Positions 8,002 through 16,522 of a stretch of DNA of 64,000 bases are shown here, one piece after another. The position numbers were made by a program, and so were the translations under genes. Source of the DNA: Pseudacidovorax sp. (GTDB lineage Bacteria; Pseudomonadota; Gammaproteobacteria; Burkholderiales; Burkholderiaceae_C); the NCBI RefSeq assembly GCF_017991995.1, contig NZ_JAGOPN010000021.1, forward strand, positions 1 to 64,000. Direction: 5' to 3'. Position 1 is the first letter of the stretch. The number at the start of each line of letters is the position of its first letter. The notes beneath the pieces are model-generated. The model ran no database searches, was not told the origin of the DNA, and saw only the letters and a list, made by a program, of their open reading frames with translations.

Positions 8002-8793
8002 GTGTTAAACGAACCTGTGCCCGACGCCTCCGGCTCGCGGACGGAGCGCGCCTACGAGCGGCTGCGCCAGGAGATCCTGCGTGGCGAGCTGGCGCCCAAC
8101 GAGCGGCTTCGCGCCGCCGACCTGGACAAGCGCTTCCAGCTCGGCCTGACGCCGATCCGCGAGGCGCTGGCCCGCCTGGGCAGCGAGGGGCTGGTGGCGA
8201 TCGAGGCGCATCGGGGTGCGCGTGTGGTGGAGTCGTCGCCGGCCGAACTCATCGACCTGACCCGCACGCGCCGCGAGATCGAGCGGCTGTGCCTGGCCGA
8301 TGCCATCGCCCATGGCGATGCGCGGTGGGAGGCCGGCATCGTGGCGGCATTGCACGTGCTGCACCGGACGCCGCTGCCCGACTTCAGCCGCAGCGACGCC
8401 ATGGCCTCGGAGTGGGAAGTGCACCACCGCGCCTTCCATGCCGCGCTGGTGGGTGCGTGCACCTCGCAGTGGCTGCTGCGCTTCTGGAATCAGCTGGCGG
8501 ACCATTCCCAGCGCTATCGCAAGATTCGGCTGGAGAGTGCGCACCTTCAGGCGCGGGACGTGAATGCCGAGCACCAGGCCATCGTCGACGCGGTGCTCGC
8601 GCGCGACGCCGCGACCGCCATCGCGCTGATGGACCGCCACCTGCAGGAGACCGAGAACGCGGTCAGACAGGCGGGCTCGTCCGCGCCAGACGCCGCCGGG
8701 GCGGCACCGGCGCTCAGCGCCCCGCGCGCACGGGCTGCGGCGAAAGCCGCACGCCCCAGCCCTGTTCCACCAGCGCGGGGCTCAGCGCGCTGA
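8002..8793 (+). CDS. GntR-family transcriptional regulator with FCD domain
   Basis: 263 aa from the GTG at 8002. An in-frame ATG at 7990 exists, but GGAGG at 7992-7996 is ideally placed for the GTG, and the probable transcription start at ~7982 would leave the ATG almost no leader. The N-terminal winged helix (AYERLRQEILRGELAPNERLRAADL...LTPIREALARLGSEGLV) is typical GntR. The following all-helical FCD ligand domain has the metal/ligand His positions (EWEVHHRAFHAAL; EHQAIVDAVLARD). The last ~35 residues are Ala/Pro-rich and overlap the opposite-strand gene by 80 bases. It is divergent from the porin/Bug/hydrolase genes, which are the likely targets; the inducer is probably an organic acid. 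Confidence 0.88.
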   Translation: MLNEPVPDASGSRTERAYERLRQEILRGELAPNERLRAADLDKRFQLGLTPIREALARLGSEGLVAIEAHRGARVVESSPAELIDLTRTRREIERLCLADAIAHGDARWEAGIVAALHVLHRTPLPDFSRSDAMASEWEVHHRAFHAALVGACTSQWLLRFWNQLADHSQRYRKIRLESAHLQARDVNAEHQAIVDAVLARDAATAIALMDRHLQETENAVRQAGSSAPDAAGAAPALSAPRARAAAKAARPSPVPPARGSAR

Positions 8794-9547
8794 GTGCCTC
8801 GAACTCGATCTGGCGTGCGGCGGCGATGCCGTCGTAAGGGGCCGAGCCGATGGCCGGGTGGCACATGAGCACATCGCCGTCCCGGCACTGGGCGATCCAC
8901 GCGTCCAGCGACCGCGCATAGGCCTGCACGTCGCGGTCGAAGCCGTAGACGCCCAGCAGGCGATGGCTCAGGGGAATGCCCCGGCGCCGGGCGAGCCGCC
9001 GCGCCCCCGGGCCGCCAAGGCGGTGGATGAGCTGCTGCTTGAAGGCGACGGCGCCCGATGCCGGGCCGGGCCGCGTGCCGCGCAGCCAGGGCAGTGCACG
9101 GCCGTAGCGCTGGTTCAGCAGTTCGGCCAGCGTCTCGCGCACGCCCGGCAGCTGGTGCACATGCCGGTGGCCGTCCACATGGCTGGGTGGCCGGCCCATC
9201 GCGTCCTCGAAACGGTCCAGCTGCTGCCGCAGGATGGGACCCCAGTGTTCGACGCCGCGGGGCATCAGCATGCTGCGTGCCGCCAGGCCGCTCAGGCTGG
9301 CCTCGCGGGCGGTGCCGTCCACGTTGGTCAGGTCCAGGTGCAGGCCCACATCGACGCGGGCGGCCGTGCGGGTGCGCAGCAAGGGCGCGTCGGCGGCCCA
9401 GGCCTGGCGCAGCACCATGCAACTGGTCGCCGTGACCACGCCCTGGTCGATCAGCGCCAGGATCGCGCGGTCGATGCCCTGGCTCAGGCCGAAGTCATCG
9501 GCGCACACGCACAGGCGGCGCAGGAAGACCGGGTGCGGTGGGCTCAT
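8714..9547 (-). CDS. ChbG/HpnK-like (YdjC family) polysaccharide deacetylase
   Basis: 277 aa. The start is the ATG at 9547, overlapping the end of the upstream ArnT-like gene. The YdjC fold is shown by CADDFG (Asp17-Asp18) near the N-terminus, GLHLDLTN at 69-75 and the metal-binding HVDGHRHVH at 123-131. The family removes N-acetyl groups from acetylated sugars (ChbG on chitooligosaccharides, HpnK on hopanoid GlcNAc). As the last gene after a PAP2 phosphatase, a polyprenyl-phosphate GT2 and an ArnT-like transferase, it probably deacetylates a GlcNAc carried on undecaprenyl phosphate or already on lipid A. Its 3' end overlaps the convergent GntR gene. Confidence 0.85.
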   Translation of the reverse strand: MSPPHPVFLRRLCVCADDFGLSQGIDRAILALIDQGVVTATSCMVLRQAWAADAPLLRTRTAARVDVGLHLDLTNVDGTAREASLSGLAARSMLMPRGVEHWGPILRQQLDRFEDAMGRPPSHVDGHRHVHQLPGVRETLAELLNQRYGRALPWLRGTRPGPASGAVAFKQQLIHRLGGPGARRLARRRGIPLSHRLLGVYGFDRDVQAYARSLDAWIAQCRDGDVLMCHPAIGSAPYDGIAAARQIEFEALSALSPALVEQGWGVRLSPQPVRAGR

Positions 9548-11148
9548 GAGGCGCCGGCCCAGGCAGGCAGTGCACCGGGCGTGCCGTGACCCGACAGGCA
9601 GTCCGGCCCCTCGCCCGCGCGGCCGTCGTGGCGCCAGACCGCGATCTCGGTGTTGAAGGTGACCAACTGCATGCCCAGCACCCAGGGCGCGACGAGCTGC
9701 GCGTTGGAGGGCCCGATCACCCAGGTGCGGCCTGGGGCGCAGATCCGCGCCGGTTGGGCGTCGACGCCCTGCAGCCACGTGGCCCGGGTCGCGGGCTCGA
9801 AGGCGCCGGCGTCGGCCAGTTCCTTGCGCCAGTTGTCGCTGGCCTGGGCCACGGCCGGCCGCCAGTCGGACGCCACGGTGACGGGGCCGGGAAGCTGCCA
9901 GTAGAAGGGCAATTCGTAGAAGTAGTGGTCGAGCATCACCACGCGATCCCCGGGCTGCACGGACTCGCCCGCGGGCAGCTGCAGCCGGGCGTCGGGAGGG
10001 GTGCCGTAATGCCCGGCCGCCGCCACGCCCCCCACGCACAGCAGGGCGGCGAGCGCGCCGGTGGCGCCCAGCACCTTGGCGCGCCGCGGCGAGCCTGCCA
10101 GGGCGCGCTCCAGGCCCAGCGCGACGAGGGCAGCCAGGGGCGGCAGGGCTGGCAGCACGTAGCCCACCAGCTTGGAGCGCGGCAGCGAGAAGAACACCAC
10201 CACCACGCCCATCCACACCAGCATCAGCAGCGGCAGGCCCTGGGCGCCGCGCGAGGGCGCCGGCGCGGCCTTGCGCCACCACAGCAGCAGCCATGCCGTC
10301 CAGGGCAGGCACAGGCCCAGCACCACGGGTGCATAGAACCAGAACGGATGCTCGTTGTTGAAGCCGCTGGCCGCGAAGCGGCGGAAGTGCTGCGTGATGA
10401 CGAAGTAGTCGAAGAACTCCGGGTAGCGCAGCTGCATGGCGACGAACCACGGTCCGGCGACGAGCGCCATCAGCAGCCAGCCCGGCCACCACACGGCCAT
10501 GCGCAGCGCCACGCGGGTGCGGCGTGTGAGCAGGGCCCACAGCACGATCACGCCGCCCGGCAGCACCACGCCGATCAGCCCCTTGGCCAGCAGGCCCAGC
10601 CCCGCCGAGGCGAAGGCCAGCGCCAGGGCGGCGCGCCAGGGGCGCTCCTCGTCCAGGCACAGCAGTGCATCCGCGGCGCAGGCGATGGTGGCGGTGATGC
10701 AGCCGGCCACCAGCATGTCGAGGTTGGCGAACTGGGCGCCGACGAAGAAGAAGGGGCTGGTGCACAGCGCCAGCGTGGCCCCGCGCGCCAGGCGCAGGTC
10801 GGCATGCCGCCGCAGGAAGGTGTAGAGCGATGCGGCCGCCAGCCAGGCGCCCAGTACCGAAGGCAGGCGCGCGGCCCACTCGTGCACGCCGAAGAGCTGC
10901 ATGGCCCCGGCGCCGAGCCAGTAGAACAGCGGCGGCTTGTGGAAGAAGGGCAGGCCGTTGAGCCGTGGCACCAGCCAGTCTCCGGACGCCAGCATGGCGC
11001 GCGCCACGCCGGCATAGCGGCCCTCGTCGGGGGCGGTCAGCGGTCGCAGGCCGGCTGTCCAGGCCAGCCACACGCCGACCATCAGCAGGAAGGCGGCATG
11101 CCCCTTCCACCACGACGACGTGCCGCGCGCTTGCGCGGCGGCGCTCAC
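9544..11148 (-). CDS. ArnT-like lipid-linked sugar transferase (GT39/GT83 family, membrane)
   Basis: 534 aa from the GTG at 11148, whose bases overlap the stop of the upstream GT2. The PMT/ArnT membrane fold is evident: a first TM helix (FLLMVGVWLAWTAGL), then the catalytic loop with Asp-Glu (LTAPDEGRYAGVARAML), FFHKPPLFYWLGA, and about a dozen hydrophobic segments. A periplasmic C-terminal domain starts at about residue 400. ArnT moves an aminosugar from undecaprenyl phosphate to lipid A phosphate in the inner membrane. The neighbours make and deacetylate a polyprenyl-linked sugar, so lipid A modification is the best guess. The exact sugar is not shown by the sequence. Confidence 0.88.
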   Translation of the reverse strand: MSAAAQARGTSSWWKGHAAFLLMVGVWLAWTAGLRPLTAPDEGRYAGVARAMLASGDWLVPRLNGLPFFHKPPLFYWLGAGAMQLFGVHEWAARLPSVLGAWLAAASLYTFLRRHADLRLARGATLALCTSPFFFVGAQFANLDMLVAGCITATIACAADALLCLDEERPWRAALALAFASAGLGLLAKGLIGVVLPGGVIVLWALLTRRTRVALRMAVWWPGWLLMALVAGPWFVAMQLRYPEFFDYFVITQHFRRFAASGFNNEHPFWFYAPVVLGLCLPWTAWLLLWWRKAAPAPSRGAQGLPLLMLVWMGVVVVFFSLPRSKLVGYVLPALPPLAALVALGLERALAGSPRRAKVLGATGALAALLCVGGVAAAGHYGTPPDARLQLPAGESVQPGDRVVMLDHYFYELPFYWQLPGPVTVASDWRPAVAQASDNWRKELADAGAFEPATRATWLQGVDAQPARICAPGRTWVIGPSNAQLVAPWVLGMQLVTFNTEIAVWRHDGRAGEGPDCLSGHGTPGALPAWAGAS

Positions 11149-12176
11149 GGCGTGCGCTCCGCGAGGCCGTGGCCGTGTTCCTCGCGCACGAGGAACAGCG
11201 GCCGGGCCTTGACCTCCTCGAAGATGCGGCCCACGTACTCGCCCACGATGCCCACCGACACCAGCTGGATGCCCATGAAGAACATGAGGCTCACGACGAT
11301 GGTGGACCAGCCTGGCACATCGCTGCCCGAGATGAAGTGGCTCAACACCAGGAAGACGCCATAGCCCAGCGCCGGCACGGCCAGCAGCAGCCCGATCACG
11401 CTGATCAGCCGCAGCGGCCAGGTGGTGAAGGAGGTGATGCCGTCCAGCGCCAGGTTCAGCAGCCGCAGCGCGCCGAAGCGGCTCTGCCCTTCGGCCCGCG
11501 GGGCCGGCGTGTAGGGCAACGCCACCGTCTTGAAGCCCACCCAGGCGTACAGGCCCTTCATGAAACGGTTGCGCTCGGGCAGTGCCAGCAGGGCGTCCAC
11601 CACCTTGCGGTCCATCAGCCGGAAGTCGCCCGCGTCCTCGGGAAGCGGCGTGCGGCTGGAGATGTTCACCGCCCGGTAGAAGAGCCGCGTGCCCACGCGC
11701 TTGAGGGCGCCTTCGTCGGCCCGGTTCTCGCGCACCGCGTAGACCACTTCGGCGCCGCTGCGCCACTGCTCGACCATCTTGCCGATGAGCTGCGGCGAAT
11801 GCTGCAGGTCGCCATCGAGCAGCACCACGGCATCGCCGCGCGCGGCCTTGAGTCCGGCGCTCAGCGCGGCCTCCTTGCCGAAGTTGCGCGACAGCCGCAC
11901 CAGCCGGAAGCCCGCCAGCTGGCACCAGGTGCGTGCCACGTCGGAGGTGTCGTCGCTGCTGCCGTCGTCCACCACGATGACTTCCCAGCGCAGGCCGATG
12001 CCCTGCAGCAGCTGCTCCAGCAGCGGCAGCAGCAGGCGCAGGTTGGCCGCCTCGTTGAAGCAGGGGATGACGCACGACAGGGCCGCCGCGGCGAGTTGCA
12101 CGGGGGGCTGGGCGACGACCTCGTCGGTCTCGACGACCTTCAGGCGTGCGGTGGGGGCGTGCACGGCGGCATTCAT
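11145..12176 (-). CDS. GT2 polyprenyl-phosphate glycosyltransferase (ArnC/DPM type)
   Basis: 343 aa. A GT-A domain comes first: CVIPCFNEAANL at 35-46, VVDDGSSDDT at 68-77, and the metal-binding DGD at 121-123. RNFGKEAAL follows the usual DPM-like pattern. Two C-terminal TM segments (SVIGLLLAVPALGYGVFLVL; IVVSLMFFMGIQLVSVGIVG) place it in the inner membrane, as in ArnC, GtrB and dolichol-phosphate mannose synthases. It should load a sugar onto undecaprenyl phosphate on the cytoplasmic face. Its start overlaps the PAP2 stop (ATGA at 12173-12176) and its stop overlaps the next start, so the genes are translationally coupled. Confidence 0.9.
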   Translation of the reverse strand: MNAAVHAPTARLKVVETDEVVAQPPVQLAAAALSCVIPCFNEAANLRLLLPLLEQLLQGIGLRWEVIVVDDGSSDDTSDVARTWCQLAGFRLVRLSRNFGKEAALSAGLKAARGDAVVLLDGDLQHSPQLIGKMVEQWRSGAEVVYAVRENRADEGALKRVGTRLFYRAVNISSRTPLPEDAGDFRLMDRKVVDALLALPERNRFMKGLYAWVGFKTVALPYTPAPRAEGQSRFGALRLLNLALDGITSFTTWPLRLISVIGLLLAVPALGYGVFLVLSHFISGSDVPGWSTIVVSLMFFMGIQLVSVGIVGEYVGRIFEEVKARPLFLVREEHGHGLAERTP

Positions 12177-12778
12177 GGCAGCGGTTTCTCTCGATGCGAA
12201 GGGGCGATGACCGGTGGCGTGAGCGGCGGCGCGACCGGTTGGGCGGGGCGGGCGCCCAGGCGGATCCGAAGTTGCCACTGCAGAGCCAGGAAGCTGGTCA
12301 GCAGCGCGGCGGCAAGCCCCATTCCCGCCACAACGTCCAGCGGGAAGTGCACGCCGACATGGATGCGGGCCCAGCCCGTGGCAAGCGCCAGGACCATGGC
12401 CGCCAGGCCATACCGGCGCAGCGGCCGGCGCACCAGCAGGCCGAAGGCGACCAGGCCCATCACGGTGGCATGGGTGCTCGGCAGTCCGTCGCTGCCGCCA
12501 TGGGCCAGGTGGCTGGGTGTCAGGCCCAGCATGAAGGGGCGGGGATAGCCCAGCGCGCTGGCCAGCGTATGGGCCACCAGGGAGCCGATCGCCGCCATGC
12601 ACAGCAGCGCGAGCAGGTAGCCGCGTTCGTCGCGGTGGCGCAGGCCGGCGCCGAGCATGACGGCCGCGCTGAGCCAGGGACCGAAGCGCGCGAGTGCGCT
12701 GGCAATGGACAGCAGCCAGGGCGTGGGCGAGCTGCCGGCCGTCATCGCGAGGAAGAGGGCCATGTCGGGGCGGGTCAT
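12173..12778 (-). CDS. PAP2-family membrane phosphatase (undecaprenyl-PP phosphatase-like)
   Basis: 201 aa from the ATG at 12778, preceded by GGGGTGG; a Met 7 codons earlier is possible. Multiple TM helices carry the three PAP2 motifs: GYPRPFM, PSTHATVMG (the PSGH motif with Thr in place of Gly) and ARIHVGVHFPLDVVAG with the catalytic His/Asp pair. Such enzymes dephosphorylate undecaprenyl diphosphate or lipid A phosphates on the periplasmic side. It leads the four-gene overlapping set with the GT2, ArnT-like and deacetylase genes, so it may regenerate the carrier lipid or act on lipid A. The substrate is inferred from context only. Confidence 0.85.
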   Translation of the reverse strand: MTRPDMALFLAMTAGSSPTPWLLSIASALARFGPWLSAAVMLGAGLRHRDERGYLLALLCMAAIGSLVAHTLASALGYPRPFMLGLTPSHLAHGGSDGLPSTHATVMGLVAFGLLVRRPLRRYGLAAMVLALATGWARIHVGVHFPLDVVAGMGLAAALLTSFLALQWQLRIRLGARPAQPVAPPLTPPVIAPSHREKPLP

Positions 12779-12967
12779 CGCGCCACCCCGCATCCGCATG
12801 CGCCGACGCGCCGCCCGTCACGGCGCATGCGCGTGAACGCGGGATGAACGGGCGCCGGGGAAGGGTCGGTCAGCATGGCGGCGGATGCTAGGAGTCCGCC
12901 GTGAATCCTTCCTGACCGTGCGTTTCAGACGCCGTTCAGGCTGGCCGGCGCGGGCCGGCCGCCGCGC

Positions 12968-13936
12968 TCACTCTTCCTTCATGCCGGTGGCCTTGACCAC
13001 CGCACCCAGGCGGGCCCGCTCCTCGTCGACGAACTTGACGAAGCTGGTGCGCGTGCCGCCGATGGGCTCAATGCCCATGCCCTTGAGGCGTTGCACGGTG
13101 GCCGGGTCCTTCATGGCCTTGTCCACGGCCTCGGCCATCTTGTCGAGGATGGCCGGCGGCGTGCCGGCCGGCGCATGGACGCCGGCCCAGTGGGCGATGC
13201 GGATGTCCTTGAAGCCCAGCTCCACGGCGGTGGGCAGCTCGGGATAGGCCGAGATGCGCTGCGTCCAGGTGGTGGCCAGGGCCTTGAGCTTGCCGGCCTT
13301 GACGTAAGGCAGCACCACGATGCTGGCCTCCGACGTCGCGTCGACCTGGCCGCTGAGCACGGCGGTGATCGACTCGGAGCCGCTCTTGTAGGGAACCACG
13401 TCGAGTTTGGCGCCGTAGTTCTTTTCCAGCAGGCCTTCGACGAAGTGCGGCGTGCTGCCCGTGCCGGCGGTGGCGAAGTGCAGGCCCTGGCCCTGCTTGG
13501 ACTTGTTCACGAAGTCGGTCAGGTCCTTGTAGGGCGAGTTGGCGGGCGCCACGATCACCGAGGGTGCCAGGCCGATCATGGCCACCGGCACCAGGTCGCT
13601 GTCCTTGTAGGGCACCTTGCGGATCATGCTGTTGGAGACCACGCCCGCAGCGCTGATGAGGAAGGTGTAGCCGTCGGGCGCGCTCTTGGCGACCACATCG
13701 GTGCCCAGCACGGCCCCGGCGCCGGGCTTGTTGTCCACCACCACCGGCTGGCCCAGCGCCTTGGAGACGCCGTCGGCCGCCGCGCGGCCCATCAGGTCGT
13801 TGGCGCCGCCAGCGGAGAAGGGCACGACGAAGTGGATCGGCTTGGTGGGCCATTGCTGCGCCGAGGCGCCGGCGGCCAGCAGGCCGGTGGAGAGGGCGAC
13901 GAGCAGCGCACGGCGGCGCGAAGGGGCGAGAGTCAT
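12968..13936 (-). CDS. Bug/TctC-family periplasmic substrate-binding protein
   Basis: 322 aa. A signal peptide (ALLVALSTGLLAAGASAQ) is followed by WPTKPIHFVVPFSAGGANDLMGR, cut here to its WPTKPIHFVVPFSAGG core, and by PVVVDNKPGAGAVLG and DGYTFLIS, the Bug signatures. AGGAC precedes the start. It lies 139 bases downstream of the nitroreductase on the same strand, so it may be the last gene of the catabolic operon that begins with the Rieske oxygenase, or have its own promoter. No FadR-type palindrome is seen upstream. It is an orphan receptor without TctAB here. Confidence 0.9.
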   Translation of the reverse strand: MTLAPSRRRALLVALSTGLLAAGASAQQWPTKPIHFVVPFSAGGANDLMGRAAADGVSKALGQPVVVDNKPGAGAVLGTDVVAKSAPDGYTFLISAAGVVSNSMIRKVPYKDSDLVPVAMIGLAPSVIVAPANSPYKDLTDFVNKSKQGQGLHFATAGTGSTPHFVEGLLEKNYGAKLDVVPYKSGSESITAVLSGQVDATSEASIVVLPYVKAGKLKALATTWTQRISAYPELPTAVELGFKDIRIAHWAGVHAPAGTPPAILDKMAEAVDKAMKDPATVQRLKGMGIEPIGGTRTSFVKFVDEERARLGAVVKATGMKEE

Positions 13937-14075
13937 GGCGAGGGTCCTGTCTGTCTAGGTGTTGGAATGCTTCAGGAACCGGCCGGAGGCCGGGCCGGGA
14001 TCATGCCACCCGGCCCACGCCCTGCCATGAGGGGAGACCGCAGCACAAGGCGCCCTGGCCTGTGCCCGCAGGCGC

Positions 14076-14795
14076 TCAGCTTTCTACCCAGGTCAGCACT
14101 TCGTCCAGGCCCGCGCGCGTGGTGCGGAAGCCGTTGGCCGGATGCGCTTCGTCCGCAAAGCCGAAGGAGATGCCGCAGACCACGCGCCGATCGGCCGCCA
14201 GGCCCAGCTGCGCGCGCAGCACGTCCGCGCGCGAGGCCAGCGCCGCCTGCGGTACGGTGGCCACGCCCAGGCTGGTGGCGGCCAGCATGAAATTGGAGAC
14301 GAAGGCGCCGCAGTCCACCGCGCCGTACACGCCCAGCGCCTCGTCGCTGGTCACGATGGCCACATGCGGTGCGCCGAAGAAGCGGAAGTTCTCCAGCGCC
14401 TGCCGGGCCGAGGCCTCGCGGTCGCCCTTGGCGACACCGACGGCGTCGTACAGCGCCAGGCCGCACTCGCGGCGCCGTGCCTGGTAGACGCCGTGGTACT
14501 CGCGCGGCCAGGGAAAGTCGGGCTGGGGCGGTTGGGTCTGCGCCGCGAGCAGCGCCTCGCGCAGGCGCCCGGTGGCCGCACCGCGGGTGACGACCACCTG
14601 CCAGGGCTGGGCGTTGCACCACGAGGCGGTGCGCTGGGCCAGCTGCAGGATGCGTTCGATGGTGGCTTGGGGCACCTCCTGCGGCAGGAAGCCGCGGCAG
14701 CTGTAGCGTTGGTCGAGCAGGGCCTGGAGGGCCAGGGCGGGCTCGGCGGCGGCGGGCGCAGGCTCGCCACGAGTGGAGGCTGGGTCGATGGGCAT
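14076..14795 (-). CDS. nitroreductase-family FMN oxidoreductase
   Basis: 239 aa, the normal size. The N-terminal RYSCRGFLPQEV matches the family's R-x-S-x-R FMN-phosphate site, TASWCNAQPWQVVV the conserved SxxNxQPW motif, and GVATVPQAAL...CGISFGFADE the C-terminal flavin segment. Members reduce nitro groups, quinones or enones with NAD(P)H, and some act as ene-reductases or dehydrogenases in ring catabolism. It follows the DUF35 gene by 36 bases on the same strand, so it probably belongs to the Rieske/GntR/Bug/thiolase/DUF35 operon. A role in reducing an unsaturated or oxidised intermediate is possible but not shown. Confidence 0.88.
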   Translation of the reverse strand: MPIDPASTRGEPAPAAAEPALALQALLDQRYSCRGFLPQEVPQATIERILQLAQRTASWCNAQPWQVVVTRGAATGRLREALLAAQTQPPQPDFPWPREYHGVYQARRRECGLALYDAVGVAKGDREASARQALENFRFFGAPHVAIVTSDEALGVYGAVDCGAFVSNFMLAATSLGVATVPQAALASRADVLRAQLGLAADRRVVCGISFGFADEAHPANGFRTTRAGLDEVLTWVES

Positions 14796-14831
14796 GGAGA
14801 GATGTTGCAGTGAAGGGGCAGGGTTCGGTGG

Positions 14832-15287
14832 CTACCGCTCGCACAGCCGCCAGTGCAGCAGCGAGAACGCAGGTTGCGCGTCGCGATGGTGCGCGAAAAC
14901 GCCCTGCACCGCAGCACCGATGGCGACATCCTGCATCGGGTCACCCAGCAGGTTGCCCACCATGCGCACGCCGCCAGCGTGCGGCAGCGCGACCAGCACC
15001 ACGCGATAGGGGCCGTGCCCGCGCAGGGCCGCGTGCGCCGGATGCCACACCCGCGTCCAGCTGTGGATGACGCCTTGCGGCGGCACCTCGGTCCACGCCG
15101 GGTCGAAGGCATGGCAGTGGTGGCAGATCCATTCGGGGCCGAACTGCCACGTGCCGCAGTGCGTGCAGCGCTGCACGCGCAGCCGCTCTTCGCACAGACC
15201 CTGCCAGTACGGGGCCGAGAGGCCGTCCGGCTCCGACACGGGAATCGGTAGGCCGGCGGGCAGCGGCGGGATCGAGGTCTCGCTCAC
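14832..15287 (-). CDS. DUF35 OB-fold / zinc-ribbon protein, partner of the adjacent thiolase-fold protein
   Basis: 151 aa from a GTG at 15287 that overlaps the stop of the thiolase-fold gene (GTGA), giving tight coupling. A helix (LSAPYWQGLCEERLRVQRC) leads into a zinc ribbon with CTHC and CHHC pairs (about residues 42-60), then an OB-fold ending near IGAAVQGVF. DUF35 proteins such as ChsH2 bind Ltp2-type thiolase-fold proteins and form an acyl-CoA retro-aldolase in steroid side-chain degradation. The pairing here, plus two similar pairs elsewhere in the island (24081, 39558), supports that role. The substrate is unknown. Confidence 0.85.
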   Translation of the reverse strand: MSETSIPPLPAGLPIPVSEPDGLSAPYWQGLCEERLRVQRCTHCGTWQFGPEWICHHCHAFDPAWTEVPPQGVIHSWTRVWHPAHAALRGHGPYRVVLVALPHAGGVRMVGNLLGDPMQDVAIGAAVQGVFAHHRDAQPAFSLLHWRLCER

Positions 15288-16522
15288 AGCGTGGCCTCCG
15301 ATCCCAACAGAAGGTTGCTCACCGGCGAGACCATGGGCGCCCCGATCACCAGCGCGGCATCGCGCCGCGGTGCCTGGCTGGTGGAGGTGCCGCGCACCTG
15401 CCGCACGGCCTCCAGCACCAGTTCGAGGCCGTGCATGTAGCACTCGGCCAGGTTGCCGCCGCTGGTGTTCAGGGGCAGCCGGCCGTGGGGGCTCACGAGG
15501 TTGTCGAGCGTAAGGAAGTCGTTGGCCTCCTCGGGCCGGAAGAAGCCGTGCTCCGCCAGCGCCATGACCACGCCGCCGGTGAAGTTCTCATAGCTTTGCA
15601 CCGAGCCCACGTCCGAGGGCCCAAGGCCGGCCATGCGCCACAGCTCTTCGGCGACGGCGGCGTAGCCGGCGCTGCCGTAATCGGGGGCGTTGTGGGCCGT
15701 GGCGGCGGCGCGCTGCGGTGCGCCGGCCGCAGCGCCGAGCAGGTAGACCGGCTCGGCCGCGAAGTCGCGTGCGCGCTCTGCCGCGACCAGCACCAGCGCC
15801 GCGGCGCCGTCGTTCTCCATGCAGCAGTCGAAGAGATGGAAGGGTTCGGTGATCCAGCGCGAGGCGTCGTACCGGGCGGCATCCAGCGGCCGCCCGTGCA
15901 TCAGCGCGCGCGGATTGGCCTGCGCGTGGTGGTAGCAGGCCAGGGCGATGGCGCGCAGCGCCGCCTGCTGCACGCCGTGCTCGTGCATGAAGCGCTGCAC
16001 CCGCATGGCGAAGCGCTGCGGCGGGGCCAGCACGCCGTAGGGCATCAGGTAGGCCTTCTCGCCCGAGATGGTCGACACGCCCGACACCTGGCCGAAGCGC
16101 CCGTGCTCGCCCTGGGCCAGGGCCCGGAAGACGACCACGCAGTCGGCCATGCCGGCCGTGATGGCGGCGGCGGCATTGGCCACCGCGGCGCAGCAGCCGC
16201 CACCGCCGCCGCCCCACTGCATCGTGGCCGAGCGCAGGCGGTGGATGCCCAGGGCCGTCGCAAGCCGCGAGGCGTCGTTGCGGTCGTCGCCATACGAGGC
16301 GAAGCCGTCGATGTCCCGCGGGTCCAGACCGGCGTCCTGGCAGGCGGCCAGGATGGCCTTGAGGGCCAGCTTGAATTCGGGGTCGGGCGACTGGCCATGG
16401 CGCCAGTAGCCGCCTTCGCCGATGCCGATGACCGCCACCTGCCCGCGCAGCGTGCGGGTGGCGCGCGCCGCAACGGTGGCGCCGGCCCGGCGCGTGTGCG
16501 CTTGCATGGGGGTGCCGCTCAC
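15284..16522 (-). CDS. thiolase-fold lipid-transfer protein (Ltp2-like, no Cys nucleophile)
   Basis: 412 aa from the GTG at 16522, overlapping the Bug stop as GTGA; an ATG at 16507 is an alternative. The thiolase fold is clear (VAVIGIGEGGYWRHG; FHLFDCCMENDGAAALVLV; VQSYENFTGG). The usual nucleophile loop (CASGG) is replaced by MQWGGGGGG, so ordinary thiolysis is unlikely. The C-terminal motif is NTSGGNLAECYMHG, with Tyr where thiolases have GHP; Ltp2-type aldolases use tyrosines in this region. With the overlapping DUF35 gene it most likely forms a retro-aldolase that splits a beta-hydroxyacyl-CoA. Its place in the operon is after GntR and Bug. Confidence 0.85.
   Translation of the reverse strand: MSGTPMQAHTRRAGATVAARATRTLRGQVAVIGIGEGGYWRHGQSPDPEFKLALKAILAACQDAGLDPRDIDGFASYGDDRNDASRLATALGIHRLRSATMQWGGGGGGCCAAVANAAAAITAGMADCVVVFRALAQGEHGRFGQVSGVSTISGEKAYLMPYGVLAPPQRFAMRVQRFMHEHGVQQAALRAIALACYHHAQANPRALMHGRPLDAARYDASRWITEPFHLFDCCMENDGAAALVLVAAERARDFAAEPVYLLGAAAGAPQRAAATAHNAPDYGSAGYAAVAEELWRMAGLGPSDVGSVQSYENFTGGVVMALAEHGFFRPEEANDFLTLDNLVSPHGRLPLNTSGGNLAECYMHGLELVLEAVRQVRGTSTSQAPRRDAALVIGAPMVSPVSNLLLGSEATL

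Noticed and set aside
6818-8008. Long plus-strand open frame opposite the porin
   Set aside because: It is rich in His/Gly/Ala/Val in the manner of antisense high-GC frames, has no ribosome site, and lies fully over the well-supported porin and promoter.
9586-11364. 592-codon plus-strand open frame opposite the ArnT-like gene
   Set aside because: His/Gln/Arg-rich antisense sequence without any domain; the minus-strand membrane transferase is unmistakable.
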